Below, in pieces: positions 26,785-35,079 of a stretch of DNA of 64,000 nucleotides; the stretch's first letter is position 1; every line of letters begins with the position of its first letter. Made by a program: the position numbers and the translations under genes. The stretch lies in NCBI RefSeq assembly GCF_036687315.1, contig NZ_CP144683.1, positions 2,860,001 to 2,924,000 on the forward strand. Direction: 5' to 3'. The notes beneath the pieces were generated by a model. That model was given only the letters and a program-made list of their open reading frames with translations. It was not told the origin of the DNA and ran no database searches. The DNA is from Sphingopyxis sp. TUF1 (GTDB lineage Bacteria > Pseudomonadota > Alphaproteobacteria > Sphingomonadales > Sphingomonadaceae).

Positions 26785-26815
26785 GCCCCGCCGGAGCGAT
26801 CCGGCGGGGCTTTTT
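26785..26815 (+). terminator. Terminator of the rpoBC operon
   Basis: An 11-base-pair stem, GCCCCGCCGGA with TCCGGCGGGGC, a GCGA loop and five T residues, 28 bases after the rpoC stop. The AAAA on its other side would also let it stop the convergent minus-strand operon. Confidence 0.95.
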
Positions 26816-26837
26816 CTTTGGCGTGGGTGCTGAGCGG

Positions 26838-27329
26838 TCAGATCGCGACGCGGCGGCTCGATCGGAGCGCGATATAGCCGAACGCGATGGCGGCCAGCAG
26901 CAGCGCGGCCTGCGCCGCTACGAACGGCGGTTCGGTGCCGTTGGGCGCGAGCGCATTGAGCGCCGGGACCTTCAGGAACGATTGAACCACCAACACGAAC
27001 AGGTTGAGATAGAGCGCGGCGGTGGCGCTGATCGCGTAGACCGCCGCCGCACGGCCGACGAGCTTGCGGCCGTAATAAGCCGCGAAGCTGGCGACGAGGA
27101 TCAGCGTCGAGAGGATGCCCACGCCGAGTGCCGGAGTAAAAGCGACGATGGGAAAGAGGAAGCCGGTCAGGCTGGTCAGCAGCGTCGCCCACAGGAAGAT
27201 GTCGGTGGTCCGGCGGAACAGGCGCCCGCGCGCGAAGGCGGGGAGGGCGATCAGCCCCGCGACGATGCCGATCAGGCTGATCGCGACATGGAGCGCGGTG
27301 AACTGCGCAATGGTGAGGCCGAGGATCAT
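26838..27329 (-). CDS. Small integral membrane protein of unknown function
   Basis: 163 residues with about five hydrophobic helices (near 5-30, 40-62, 70-88, 95-115 and 135-155). It contains no recognised catalytic motif. It is the last gene of a minus-strand cluster after an SDR and an alpha/beta-hydrolase (12-base gap to the SDR). The cluster is divergent from a GlxA-type regulator. Its role is unknown. Confidence 0.75.
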   Translation of the reverse strand: MILGLTIAQFTALHVAISLIGIVAGLIALPAFARGRLFRRTTDIFLWATLLTSLTGFLFPIVAFTPALGVGILSTLILVASFAAYYGRKLVGRAAAVYAISATAALYLNLFVLVVQSFLKVPALNALAPNGTEPPFVAAQAALLLAAIAFGYIALRSSRRVAI

Positions 27330-27341
27330 CGCACGCCTCCT

Positions 27342-28118
27342 TCAAAGATAACGCGGCGCGGGCTGCGCCAGCGAGAGGTTGGGACGGAGCGCCGCGCGAG
27401 CCGCGATATAAGCGTCATAATCGTCCATGTCGGGGAGCGCGGGGATGGTGACGACTTCGCCCGCGTCGAAACCGGCGAGCGCCGCATCGACCATGTCGTC
27501 CACGTCCATCACGATTCCGGCAGGAAGACCCGCCAGTTGCTCCTCGGTCCAGATCGGGGTGCGGGTCGCCCCCGGCAGCACCGCCTGGATCCGCACGCCT
27601 TTGGCGCCGAGTTCGGCTTGCAAGGCTTCGCTGAACGCCAGCACATAGGCCTTGCTGGCCGGATAGGCGGCGGTGAAGCCATCGGGGATCAGGGCGGTTA
27701 CCGAGCTGATGTTGATGATCGCCCCGCTGCCCTTCGCAGCAAGCCGGGGCGCTATGGCTGCGGCGAGCCGCGTCACGGTCAGGATGTTGAGGTTGATCAG
27801 CGCGGTCAGCTGCGCGGGGTCGGCTTCGACGAAGCTGGTCTCCCCGGCAATCCCCGCGTTGTTGATCAGGCCGGTGATCGCATCATCGGTCCGCAGGCGG
27901 GTTTCGACGCGCGAGAGGTCGTCGGCGTTGGAGAGGTCGGCGGCGATGACGTCGACGGATACGCCGGTCTCGCCGCGCAGCCGGTGGGCCAGCTCGGCAA
28001 GCTTGTCGGCACGGCGGGCGACGAGGATCAGATTATGGCCGCGGCGCGCAAGGCGATTGGCATAGACGGCGCCGATGCCGTCCGACGCGCCGGTGATGAG
28101 GAAGGTTTGCTGGGTCAT
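27342..28118 (-). CDS. SDR-family NAD(P)-dependent oxidoreductase
   Basis: 258 residues, a classic SDR. TGASDGIG is at residues 10-17, NNAG near 87-90, a catalytic Ser in INISSVTA and Tyr/Lys in YPASK. The basic residue set after beta-2 (VARRADK) favours NADP(H). The layout resembles the DltE/YqjQ-like group of unspecific short-chain reductases. It lies between the hydrolase and membrane-protein genes. Confidence 0.88.
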   Translation of the reverse strand: MTQQTFLITGASDGIGAVYANRLARRGHNLILVARRADKLAELAHRLRGETGVSVDVIAADLSNADDLSRVETRLRTDDAITGLINNAGIAGETSFVEADPAQLTALINLNILTVTRLAAAIAPRLAAKGSGAIINISSVTALIPDGFTAAYPASKAYVLAFSEALQAELGAKGVRIQAVLPGATRTPIWTEEQLAGLPAGIVMDVDDMVDAALAGFDAGEVVTIPALPDMDDYDAYIAARAALRPNLSLAQPAPRYL

Positions 28119-28140
28119 GATGCGTCTCCTTGATGCAGGA

Positions 28141-28168
28141 GGGGCGCGATCCGGCTGGACCGCGCCCC
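28141..28168 (-). promoter_or_regulatory. Intergenic hairpin between hydrolase and SDR genes
   Basis: GGGGCGCG and CGCGCCCC form an 8-base-pair stem with a second small stem (TCC/GGA) inside. There is no T-run, so it is not a classical terminator. It may lower downstream expression or stabilise the upstream mRNA. Confidence 0.45.
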
Positions 28169-28174
28169 ATCGTA

Positions 28175-29002
28175 TCAGCTGTTGATGAAATCCAGAAGGT
28201 CGGCGTTGAACCGGTCCTGATGGGTGACGGTCAGGCCATGGTCGGCGCCTTCGTAGATTTTGAGCACCGCCTGCTTGACGATCTTCACCGTGGCGCGGGC
28301 CGAGGCATCGACGGGCACGATCTGATCGTCGTCGCCGTGAAGGACGAGCGTCGGCTTGTCGAACTTCTTCAGATCCTCGTTGAAGTCGCTTTCCGAAAAG
28401 GCGCGGATGCTGTCGAGCTGGCCCTTGAGCCCGCCCATCATGCCCTGCCGCACAAATTCGTCGCGGACCGCTTCGCTGACCACCGCGCCGTCGCGGTTAT
28501 AGCCGTAGAAGGGAATCGTCAGATCCTTGAAGAATTGCGGGCGGTTATCGAAGGTGGCCTTGCGGATGCCGTCGAAAACGTCGAGCGGCAGGCCGCCGGG
28601 ATTGGCTTCGGTCTTGAGCATCAGCGGTGGAACCGCGCCGATCAGCGCGATCCTGGCGACGCGGCCCGTGCCATGCCGGCCGATGTAACGGGTGACCTCG
28701 CCGCCGCCGGTCGAGTGGCCGACGAGGATGACGTCTCTCAGGTCGAGCTGTTCGATCAGTTCGGCGAGGTCGTCGGCGTATCGATCCATATTATTGTTGT
28801 CCCACACCTGATCCGAACGGCCGTGGCTGCGGCGGTCGTGGGCGATGGTGCGGAAACCCTGATTGGCGAAGAACACCATCTGGGCGTCCCAGGCGTCGGC
28901 GCTGAGCGGCCAGCCGTGCGAGAAGATGATCGGCTGCCCATCCCGCGGACCCCAGTCCTTGAAGAAGATGTTGGTGCCGTCCTTGGTCGTGATGCTGGTC
29001 AT
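28175..29002 (-). CDS. Alpha/beta-hydrolase, non-heme chloroperoxidase-like
   Basis: 275 residues. The nucleophile elbow GHSTGGG puts Ser97 at the active site; [13 protein letters not shown] near 27-39 forms the oxyanion site, the acid is in [10 protein letters not shown] and the base is the His of GADHGLT. The sequence is close in style to cofactor-free bromoperoxidase/chloroperoxidase hydrolases, whose true activity is usually esterase or perhydrolase. AAAGGA stands before the ATG at 29002, which replaces a longer frame overlapping the divergent gene. First gene of a three-gene operon. Confidence 0.88.
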   Translation of the reverse strand: MTSITTKDGTNIFFKDWGPRDGQPIIFSHGWPLSADAWDAQMVFFANQGFRTIAHDRRSHGRSDQVWDNNNMDRYADDLAELIEQLDLRDVILVGHSTGGGEVTRYIGRHGTGRVARIALIGAVPPLMLKTEANPGGLPLDVFDGIRKATFDNRPQFFKDLTIPFYGYNRDGAVVSEAVRDEFVRQGMMGGLKGQLDSIRAFSESDFNEDLKKFDKPTLVLHGDDDQIVPVDASARATVKIVKQAVLKIYEGADHGLTVTHQDRFNADLLDFINS

Positions 29003-29032
29003 GTCGTAGTTCCTTTCAGTCTGGAGGGGCGG

Positions 29033-29094
29033 CGTGTCCGTCCCGATGCGATGGAAATAGGACGGACCGCGCTTGCGCGGGATTGGCGGACACG
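29033..29094. promoter_or_regulatory. Candidate operator between hydrolase and GlxA-type regulator genes
   Basis: Two perfect inverted pairs are nested here: CGTGTCCG (29033) with CGGACACG (29087), and GTCCGTCC (29036) with GGACGGAC (29060). They lie midway between the divergent genes, as expected for an AraC-family site. Binding is inferred. Confidence 0.4.
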
Positions 29095-29129
29095 ACATTA
29101 TCCGGGCTGATTCCGACAAAGGAGCCGAT

Positions 29130-30143
29130 ATGCCCAAGCTGACGCTGCCCGACGCGGCCATTGTGCCGATGATCGAGGTCGGATTGATGATCTATCCCGA
29201 CTGCCAGATGGGGATGATCCACGGCATCACCGATCTTTTCGACGTCGCGGGCCGCTTTGCCGTCGAGCATGGGCGGCGTCCGGTGCGCGTCAGCCACTGG
29301 CGATTGCAGGAGGCGGGGGGCTTTGCGCGGTGCCGCGACAGCCATCCTGACGAAGCGGCCGACAATTCGCCGGCGGTGCTAATCGTGCCGGGCAGCCTGC
29401 ACAAGCTGCTCGAGCCGGGCGAGGTCGAGCCCTATGCGCACTGGCTGCTCGACCGGCACGCGCACGGCGCGGTGCTTGCGTCGAACTGCGGTGGCGCCTT
29501 TGCCCTCGCCGCGACGGGGTTGCTCGCGGGGCGCCCAGCGACGACGCACTGGTTTTTTGCCGAGGAGTTCCGGCGCCGCTTTCCTGATGTGCGGATGGAG
29601 GCCGACCGGATGGTCGTCGATGACGGCGACATCGTCACCGCGGGCGGGCTGATGGCGTGGACCGACCTGGGTCTGCGTATCGTCGAGCGCCTGCTCGGCC
29701 CGACGGTGATGATCGAAACAGCGCGCTTCCTGCTGATCGATCCGTCGGGACGCGAGCAGAAAAATTACGCGAGCTTCGCACCGGCGATGACCCACGGCGA
29801 CGAACCGATCCTGAAGGTCCAGCATTGGTTGCAGGCGCGCGGCGCCGGTCCCGTCGCGGTCGCCGAGATGGCGGGCGAGGCAGGGATGGAGGAGCGGACC
29901 TTTCAGCGGCGCTTCAAGGCGGCGACGGGCATGACCCCGGTCGAATATGTCCAGCATCTGCGCGTCGGCAAGGCGCGCGAGCTGCTGGAGTTTACGCGGC
30001 GCACGGTCGATCAGATTGCGTGGAGCGTGGGGTATGAGGATGCCGCGGCGTTCCGCAAGCTGTTCCACCGCCTGATCGGCTTGTCACCGCATGAATATCG
30101 CCAGCGCTTTTCGACGCCGGGATCGCTGATCAAGGCCGCATGA
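29130..30143 (+). CDS. GlxA-family transcriptional regulator (DJ-1/PfpI domain plus AraC HTH)
   Basis: 337 residues. Residues 10-190 form a DJ-1/PfpI-like sensor domain, with the elbow [16 protein letters not shown] carrying a cysteine in place of a catalytic nucleophile. The C-terminal 100 residues are an AraC/XylS double HTH ([20 protein letters not shown] and then [18 protein letters not shown]). AAAGGAG precedes the ATG at 29130. It is divergent from the hydrolase/SDR/membrane-protein operon and is the likely regulator of it. Confidence 0.9.
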   Translation: MPKLTLPDAAIVPMIEVGLMIYPDCQMGMIHGITDLFDVAGRFAVEHGRRPVRVSHWRLQEAGGFARCRDSHPDEAADNSPAVLIVPGSLHKLLEPGEVEPYAHWLLDRHAHGAVLASNCGGAFALAATGLLAGRPATTHWFFAEEFRRRFPDVRMEADRMVVDDGDIVTAGGLMAWTDLGLRIVERLLGPTVMIETARFLLIDPSGREQKNYASFAPAMTHGDEPILKVQHWLQARGAGPVAVAEMAGEAGMEERTFQRRFKAATGMTPVEYVQHLRVGKARELLEFTRRTVDQIAWSVGYEDAAAFRKLFHRLIGLSPHEYRQRFSTPGSLIKAA

Positions 30144-30301
30144 TAGGCAGCGGCGATCCCGCAGGTCGCGGCAGCGCCTATGGTCGGCGATACCGTCAGT
30201 TGCGCGCCGAATATTTTTTTGCCCATTTGTCGATTCTGGCCGGGTTCGTTCGTCGTCAGCATAGGAGGCCGCTGTTGGCCCCGCCAATGAGGAGAAGATC
30301 A

Positions 30302-30733
30302 ATGCGCGTGATGGTATTCGTCAAGGCGACCGAGGACAGCGAAAAGGGCTTGGGTCCGGTCGAAGAAATGCAGGAAATGTTCGATGCGATGGGCAAGTTC
30401 AACGAGGAACTGGTCAACGCCGGCGTGATGGTCGCGGGCGACGGGCTGAAGCCGTCGTCGCACGGCAAGCGGATCCACTTCGACGGCGCCAGCCGCACGG
30501 TGATCGACGGTCCGTTTGCGGAGGCACGTGAACTGGTCGCGGGTTATTGGATCTGGGAAGTCAAGGACATGGACGAGGCGGTTGCCTGGGCCAAGCGTTG
30601 CCCCAATCCGATGCCGGGGCCGAGCGATCTGGAAATCCGTCCCTTCTATGAAATGGAGGATTTCAGCGAGGTGCTTACCCCCGAAGCCACCGAGCGATAT
30701 GAGCGGATCACCGAGAAGATGGCGGGCGAATAA
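30302..30733 (+). CDS. YCII-related DGPF-domain protein
   Basis: 143 residues. VIDGPFAEARELVAGYWIWEVKDMDEAVAWA contains the DGPF signature, and MRVMVFVKATEDSEKG is the typical start. GAGGAGAAG lies before the ATG. It is 57 bases upstream of an ECF sigma gene of the class that is regularly paired with DGPF proteins. The fold is a ferredoxin-like dimer; its biochemical role is not known. Confidence 0.9.
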   Translation: MRVMVFVKATEDSEKGLGPVEEMQEMFDAMGKFNEELVNAGVMVAGDGLKPSSHGKRIHFDGASRTVIDGPFAEARELVAGYWIWEVKDMDEAVAWAKRCPNPMPGPSDLEIRPFYEMEDFSEVLTPEATERYERITEKMAGE

Positions 30734-30790
30734 GGCCGCCGTTTCGTTGCCATGCTTGCCTCGCCGGCGCATTTCGCGGACAAGGCGGGC

Positions 30791-32056
30791 ATGGCAGCGG
30801 ACGACACCCATCGGGCAATCGAGGCGGTCTATCGGATCGAACGCGCCAGGCTGATTGCCGGACTGGCGCGCATCGTTCGCGATGTCGATCGTGCCGAGGA
30901 GCTGGCACAGGATGCTTTGCTCGTCGCGCTGACCGAATGGCCCAAAAGCGGCGTGCCGGCCAATCCCGGCGCCTGGCTCATGGCGGCAGCAAAGCGACGT
31001 GCGATCGACGGTATCCGGCACACGACGATGCAAGGCCGCAAGCACGCCGAAATTGCCCGCGAACTTGACGAGGAGCAGGGCATGAGCGCGGAGGCCATGG
31101 AGGTGGCGCTGGACGATCCGCTGGGCGACGAACTGCTCGGATTGATCTTTGCCGCGTGCCACCCGGTGATCGGCGCCGAAGGGCGCGCCGCGCTGACGCT
31201 GCGGCTGGTCGGCGGGCTGACGGTCGAAGAAATTGCCCGGGCCTTTCTGTCGAACGAAGCGGCGATTGCGGCACGGATCACCCGGGCCAAGAAGGCGATC
31301 GCCAGGGCAGGATTGGCGTTCGAGGTGCCGCGGGGCGCCGAGCTGGCAGCGCGGCTGCCCTCGGTGCTGGAGGTCGTCTATCTGATCTTCAACGAAGGTT
31401 ATGCCGCAACCGCCGGGCCGTCGCTGGTGCGGCCGCCGCTGTGCGCCGAGGCGCAGCGGCTGGGGCGCATCCTGGCCGGGCTGATGCCCGAGCAGCCCGA
31501 AGTGCTCGGCCTGCTGGCGCTGATGGAGATTCAGGCGTCGCGGCTGGCGGCGCGCGCCGGGCCGGACGGCAGGTTCGTGCCGCTGACCGAGCAGAACCGG
31601 GCGCGCTGGGACCAGTTGCTGATCCACCGCGGGCTGAAAGCACTGGCGCAGGCGGAGGCGCTGGGCGGCGCCGACGGACCCTATGCGTTGCAGGCGGCGC
31701 TCGCGGCGTGCCATGCCCGGGCGCGGCGCGCCGAGGACACCGACTGGCGGCGCATCGCCGCGCTTTACGACCGGCTGGGGCAGGTGATGCCGTCGCCGGT
31801 GGTCGAACTCAACCGCGCGGTCGCGCACGGCATGGCGTTCGGCCCCGAAGCGGGACTGGCGCTGGTCGATGCGATCGCCGACGAAGCGGCGCTGCGCAAC
31901 TATGTCCCGCTGCCCGCGGCACGCGGAGACTTCCTGCTGCGCGCCGGGCGCAAGGCCGAAGCCAAGGGCGCATTCGAAGCGGCTGCCGCCTTGTCGGCCA
32001 ACGATCGCGAACGCGACTGGCTGCTCGCCCGCGCCGCCTCCTGCGGCGCCGACTAG
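30791..32056 (+). CDS. ECF sigma factor, ECF42-like with C-terminal TPR-type extension
   Basis: 421 residues, far longer than a simple ECF sigma. Sigma region 2 is near 10-75 (RDVDRAEELAQDALLVAL, GAWLMAAAKRRAIDGIRH) and region 4 near 120-170 (LRLVGGLTVEEIARAFLSNEAAIAARITRAKKAI). A DUF6596-type helical extension of about 230 residues with VVYLIFNEGY follows, as in ECF42. No anti-sigma gene is nearby; in this group the extension is thought to govern activity. An earlier ATG at 30752 is possible, but the domain starts right after 30791. Confidence 0.88.
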   Translation: MAADDTHRAIEAVYRIERARLIAGLARIVRDVDRAEELAQDALLVALTEWPKSGVPANPGAWLMAAAKRRAIDGIRHTTMQGRKHAEIARELDEEQGMSAEAMEVALDDPLGDELLGLIFAACHPVIGAEGRAALTLRLVGGLTVEEIARAFLSNEAAIAARITRAKKAIARAGLAFEVPRGAELAARLPSVLEVVYLIFNEGYAATAGPSLVRPPLCAEAQRLGRILAGLMPEQPEVLGLLALMEIQASRLAARAGPDGRFVPLTEQNRARWDQLLIHRGLKALAQAEALGGADGPYALQAALAACHARARRAEDTDWRRIAALYDRLGQVMPSPVVELNRAVAHGMAFGPEAGLALVDAIADEAALRNYVPLPAARGDFLLRAGRKAEAKGAFEAAAALSANDRERDWLLARAASCGAD

Positions 32057-32065
32057 GCCGTCAGG

Positions 32066-32269
32066 TCACCGGGCCGCCTGGGCCGCCTGCGCCGCGAGGC
32101 GGTCCTTTTCGGCGCGCAATTGTTCGGTGTGAAGCAGCTTGTCGGCCATCGCCTGCCACGCCGCAGCGGCGCGCAAATTGCGTTCGCGCACCTGCGCCAG
32201 CGCCGAGGCGTCGGCATCGGCGGTGCATTTTTCGGCTTGGGCGAGGTAGAATTCGGTGGTGGCCGACAC
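32066..32269 (-). CDS. Small helical protein of unknown function
   Basis: 67 residues, MSATTEFYLAQAEKCTADAD at the start, rich in Ala, Glu and Arg and probably one long helical hairpin. It resembles small proteins that I associate with sphingomonads, with the pattern FYxxQAxxC...A...N...R...A...W. It is convergent with the sigma factor gene (9-base gap). Confidence 0.65.
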   Translation of the reverse strand: MSATTEFYLAQAEKCTADADASALAQVRERNLRAAAAWQAMADKLLHTEQLRAEKDRLAAQAAQAAR

Positions 32270-32301
32270 GGGCTGCGCTCCTGAAAAAAAGGGGGTTCGG
32301 A

Positions 32302-32457
32302 TCAGTCGACCATATCGGCGATCAGGCGCCGGAGTTCGCGCCGCGACAGCGTCGGGCGGCGGCGGCGCGGCGACTTCGCCGTTAGCGCCGTTCCAGCCAG
32401 CGACAGCGCGGGCAGCGCGGGGAAAATCGAATGGCCGTTCTTATGTGTAATCATCAT
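32302..32457 (-). CDS. Small basic protein (hypothetical)
   Basis: 51 residues if started at the paired ATG codons at 32457/32454. The C-terminus SPRRRRPTLSRRELRRLIADMVD looks like a real, conserved basic helix. The stretch just upstream of the start (32458-32495) is AT-rich, unlike its surroundings, and has AAAGATAAAG as a possible weak ribosome site. The same frame stays open further upstream but that part is Arg-rich and unlikely to be coding. Confidence 0.5.
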   Translation of the reverse strand: MMITHKNGHSIFPALPALSLAGTALTAKSPRRRRPTLSRRELRRLIADMVD

Positions 32458-32591
32458 TTTTATCTTTATCTTTGAAATTAAAAGAAATTGCTTGAGTTGA
32501 AGGTTGAGAGAGCGCCCCGGACGGGCGCGGCGAATGCGCCGCGGCAGACGGGTGCAGCAAAGCCGCATCCGCCCGCCGCGGAGGATCAGGA

Positions 32592-32798
32592 TCAGGCCTG
32601 CTGGAGGTTGATCGCCGAAACCTTGCCGTTGCGGCCGGTTTCGAGGTCGTAGGAGACGCGCTGCTCCTTGTTCAGCGTCGTCATGCCCGCGGCCTGAACC
32701 GCGGTGATGTGGACGAAGCTGTCGCCCGAGCCGTCTTCATTTTCGATGAAGCCGTAGCCCTTGTCATTGTTGAAGAATTTTACGGTGCCGATGGCCAT
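32592..32798 (-). CDS. cspA: Cold-shock protein, CspA family
   Basis: 68 residues forming a single cold-shock domain. RNP1 is KGYGFIE and RNP2 is DSFVHI; it starts MAIGTVKFFNNDKGYGF. It binds single-stranded nucleic acid. AAAGGA stands before the ATG at 32798. The promoter found upstream would give a leader of about 120 bases, as in cold-inducible csp genes. The frame happens to stay open for another 376 codons upstream, antisense to the PAS gene, but that is not thought to be coding. Confidence 0.93.
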   Translation of the reverse strand: MAIGTVKFFNNDKGYGFIENEDGSGDSFVHITAVQAAGMTTLNKEQRVSYDLETGRNGKVSAINLQQA

Positions 32799-32900
32799 GA
32801 GAGTGTTTCCTTTCACGAAAACGGGAAATCCCCCGGCAAAAGCACCGGCGGAGCTGGTAGCATGTGAAGGGAAAAGTCTGCCCAGAAGGCCGTCAAATTC

Positions 32901-32914
32901 CGTCGCAGGCGACG
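32901..32914 (-). promoter_or_regulatory. Hairpin in the cspA leader
   Basis: CGTCGC-AG-GCGACG is a perfect 6-base-pair stem lying just inside the predicted start of the cspA transcript. It may shape the leader; no temperature response can be claimed from sequence alone. Confidence 0.4.
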
Positions 32915-32925
32915 TTAGCGAGACC

Positions 32926-32954
32926 CATATGGAGGATTTCTCCCGAAAAGTCAA
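32926..32954 (-). promoter_or_regulatory. Probable cspA promoter
   Basis: On the minus strand TTGACT (32954-32949), a 17-base spacer and CATATG (32931-32926). It matches the rpoB promoter closely in both boxes and spacing. Confidence 0.6.
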
Positions 32955-33233
32955 GGTGCGGCCAAAAATTGCGGCGGGTGGATGCGGAATCGTCGTGGCG
33001 ATTTTTTCTGTGCACGCGGCGACGAAATAAATGTGGGCGCCGAGAATTATTTGGCGCGAATGCAGCGATAAATACCGATTATTTATAGGATCGAGTGGAC
33101 TTTGCACCGAACGGCGCGGGTGATGGCGGCGAAAGCAAGCCATCCTGCTGCTCCCACACCGTCCCCGGCGTCCTGTTAGGCACTTTTTTACCACGATTGC
33201 GCAAAGGATGATCGCTGGACCAAGGGACTTTTG

Positions 33234-33863
33234 ATGCACAATCATTCTAGCAGCGCTGCGGCGTGGGACGCGATATGCCGGTCGCAGGCGGTGATAGAAT
33301 TCGATCCGCACGGGCATGTCTTGTGGGCAAATCCGCTTTTTCTCGATACCATGGGTTACCGGCTCGACGAGATCGCCGGACGCCACCATCGCATATTTTG
33401 CGACCCCGCCGATGCCGCTTCGCCCGATTATGCGCAATTCTGGCGCAAGCTGGGCGCCGGGGCGTTCGATAGCGGGCAATATCGCCGCATCGCCCGCGAC
33501 GGACGCGATGTGTGGTTGCAGGCCACCTATAATCCGGTGGTCGGCGACGATGGCCAGATGATCAAGATCTTCAAACTGGCCAGCGATATCACGCATCAGA
33601 TCGAACTGGAGCGCGCGGTCAAACAGCAGCTTTGCGAAAGCGAGCGGCTGCACGGCGAACTGGGTATCATCGTCGAATCGATCCGCGACATCGCGGCGCA
33701 GACGAACCTGCTTGCGCTCAACGCCGCGATCGAGGCGGCCCGCGCGGGCGAGACGGGGCGGGGCTTTGCCGTGGTCGCCAACGAGGTCAAGAAACTCGCC
33801 ACCGACACGCGCAACGCGACCTTGCGCGCTGCCGCCATGATCGAGCACCAGCGCGCAGCATAG
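33234..33863 (+). CDS. Soluble PAS-domain protein with truncated chemoreceptor signalling tip
   Basis: 209 residues. Residues 10-125 are a PAS domain ([25 protein letters not shown]), ending with the PAC-like segment. Then [23 protein letters not shown]...[15 protein letters not shown] is the highly conserved methyl-accepting hairpin tip. It lacks membrane segments, a HAMP domain and most of the usual coiled coil, and stops 20 residues after the tip. AAGGGAC precedes the ATG at 33234. No che genes lie nearby. It may feed into a distant chemosensory array or act in another way. Confidence 0.85.
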   Translation: MHNHSSSAAAWDAICRSQAVIEFDPHGHVLWANPLFLDTMGYRLDEIAGRHHRIFCDPADAASPDYAQFWRKLGAGAFDSGQYRRIARDGRDVWLQATYNPVVGDDGQMIKIFKLASDITHQIELERAVKQQLCESERLHGELGIIVESIRDIAAQTNLLALNAAIEAARAGETGRGFAVVANEVKKLATDTRNATLRAAAMIEHQRAA

Positions 33864-33922
33864 GGTCAGCATCCAAGGATCCTGACCCCGGTCGCGCACC
33901 GCGGGCCGCGGACCAGCCAAAT

Positions 33923-34891
33923 TCACCCGCGCGCGCTTTTTCGGGCCGTTTGTCCTCCAGGTGCCGGATCATTCGCAGGCTGCGGCAGGCCGAAAAAGGC
34001 GCGGCGGGCGATTTCGCCGGCCTTGCGCAGCGGGGCGACGTCGGCCTGGCGCACTGCCTGCCACGCTTCCTCCTCGTCGGGACCCAGCGTGCGTTCATAA
34101 TCCTCGTCGCCGAACGCGCCTTCTTCTATGCCGGTGAAATCGTCGGGCGGCGGGAAGTTGGTGCGCAGCTCGCCGGTTACATCGTCGGCCCAAACGGTCA
34201 TCGCCGCGGCTTCCTCCTCGGGGGTCGGTTCGGCGTCGAGGTCGCTTTCGGAATCGGCGGAAAACTGCGCAACTTCATTTGCGATCGCCGTATCGCGCCA
34301 CAGCGCGGCGAGCGGGTTGGCGCGATTGTCGCGCGCAGCGAGCCAGAGCGCGAGCGCGGCGCCGAGGCCGTCCGGGGCGTCGGCGGGTGCCTCGGCGGCA
34401 TCCTTCGCGTTATCGCGCGCCGCCGCGGCGGCGTCGAAGAGCGACAGAAAGCCCGGCCAGTCGCCCGCGATGACCTGCGCCAGCATCTCCTCGCCGGCCT
34501 TCGCGCGCACCTCGACCATGCGGTCGAGCCGCGCGAGCATTGCGAGGCCGAGGCGGCTGTCGATGCGGCGGCGCTTGACGAAGCTGCGGTCCTCTTCGCG
34601 CATCACCGTGCTCGTCTCGTCATGCCCCCAGATCGCGCGGTCGAGCAGCTCGTCGACGAGCCGCCCGCGCGCGATCAGCACCGCCGCCGCGCAGCCGAGC
34701 CTGAACGCCGCGCCATGCGGTCGCTGCTTGAGCTGATAGACGGCGGACGGCGACATGCCGACCTTTGCCGCCGAAATCTTCACCGATCCGTTGGTGGCAA
34801 AGGCTTCGAGAAAGTCGCGCTGGAGCCGCGGCGTCCAGTGATAGCTGACGGGGGCGGGGGTGGCGGCGGGATCAAGAGCGGTATCGTCCAT
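33923..34891 (-). CDS. Hypothetical protein with N-terminal HTH-like region
   Basis: 322 residues, acidic, Ala-rich. Residues 20-60 (WTPRLQRDFLEAFATNGSVKISAAKVGMSPSAVYQLKQRP) look like a helix-turn-helix of the kind found in small phage-terminase or resolvase-like proteins. The rest has no motif I recognise; the middle is helical and the tail contains AFFGLPQP. The start at 34891 is used because the domain begins shortly after. It stands next to the lower-GC patch on its right. Function unknown. Confidence 0.65.
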   Translation of the reverse strand: MDDTALDPAATPAPVSYHWTPRLQRDFLEAFATNGSVKISAAKVGMSPSAVYQLKQRPHGAAFRLGCAAAVLIARGRLVDELLDRAIWGHDETSTVMREEDRSFVKRRRIDSRLGLAMLARLDRMVEVRAKAGEEMLAQVIAGDWPGFLSLFDAAAAARDNAKDAAEAPADAPDGLGAALALWLAARDNRANPLAALWRDTAIANEVAQFSADSESDLDAEPTPEEEAAAMTVWADDVTGELRTNFPPPDDFTGIEEGAFGDEDYERTLGPDEEEAWQAVRQADVAPLRKAGEIARRAFFGLPQPANDPAPGGQTARKSARG

Positions 34892-35079
34892 GGGTGCGTC
34901 CTTCGGGTTGGGTGAAACCGTCAGAATGAACCATATAGGTGAAAGGTAGGAAAGGGGAATTTGATTGTAGATGAGTTTCAGCCCGGATGGCTGTCCCAAG
35001 GCGGGCGTTAGTGGCAACCGACTGTAGTATTATTCGATAATCAGAGGTAATTGGGCGTTCGAATCATAGGGGACAGGTA

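Noticed and set aside
32799..33926. Upstream extension of the cspA frame to 444 codons
   Set aside because: The extension is antisense to the PAS gene and unlike protein in composition, while cspA has its own ribosome site and promoter at the 68-residue start.
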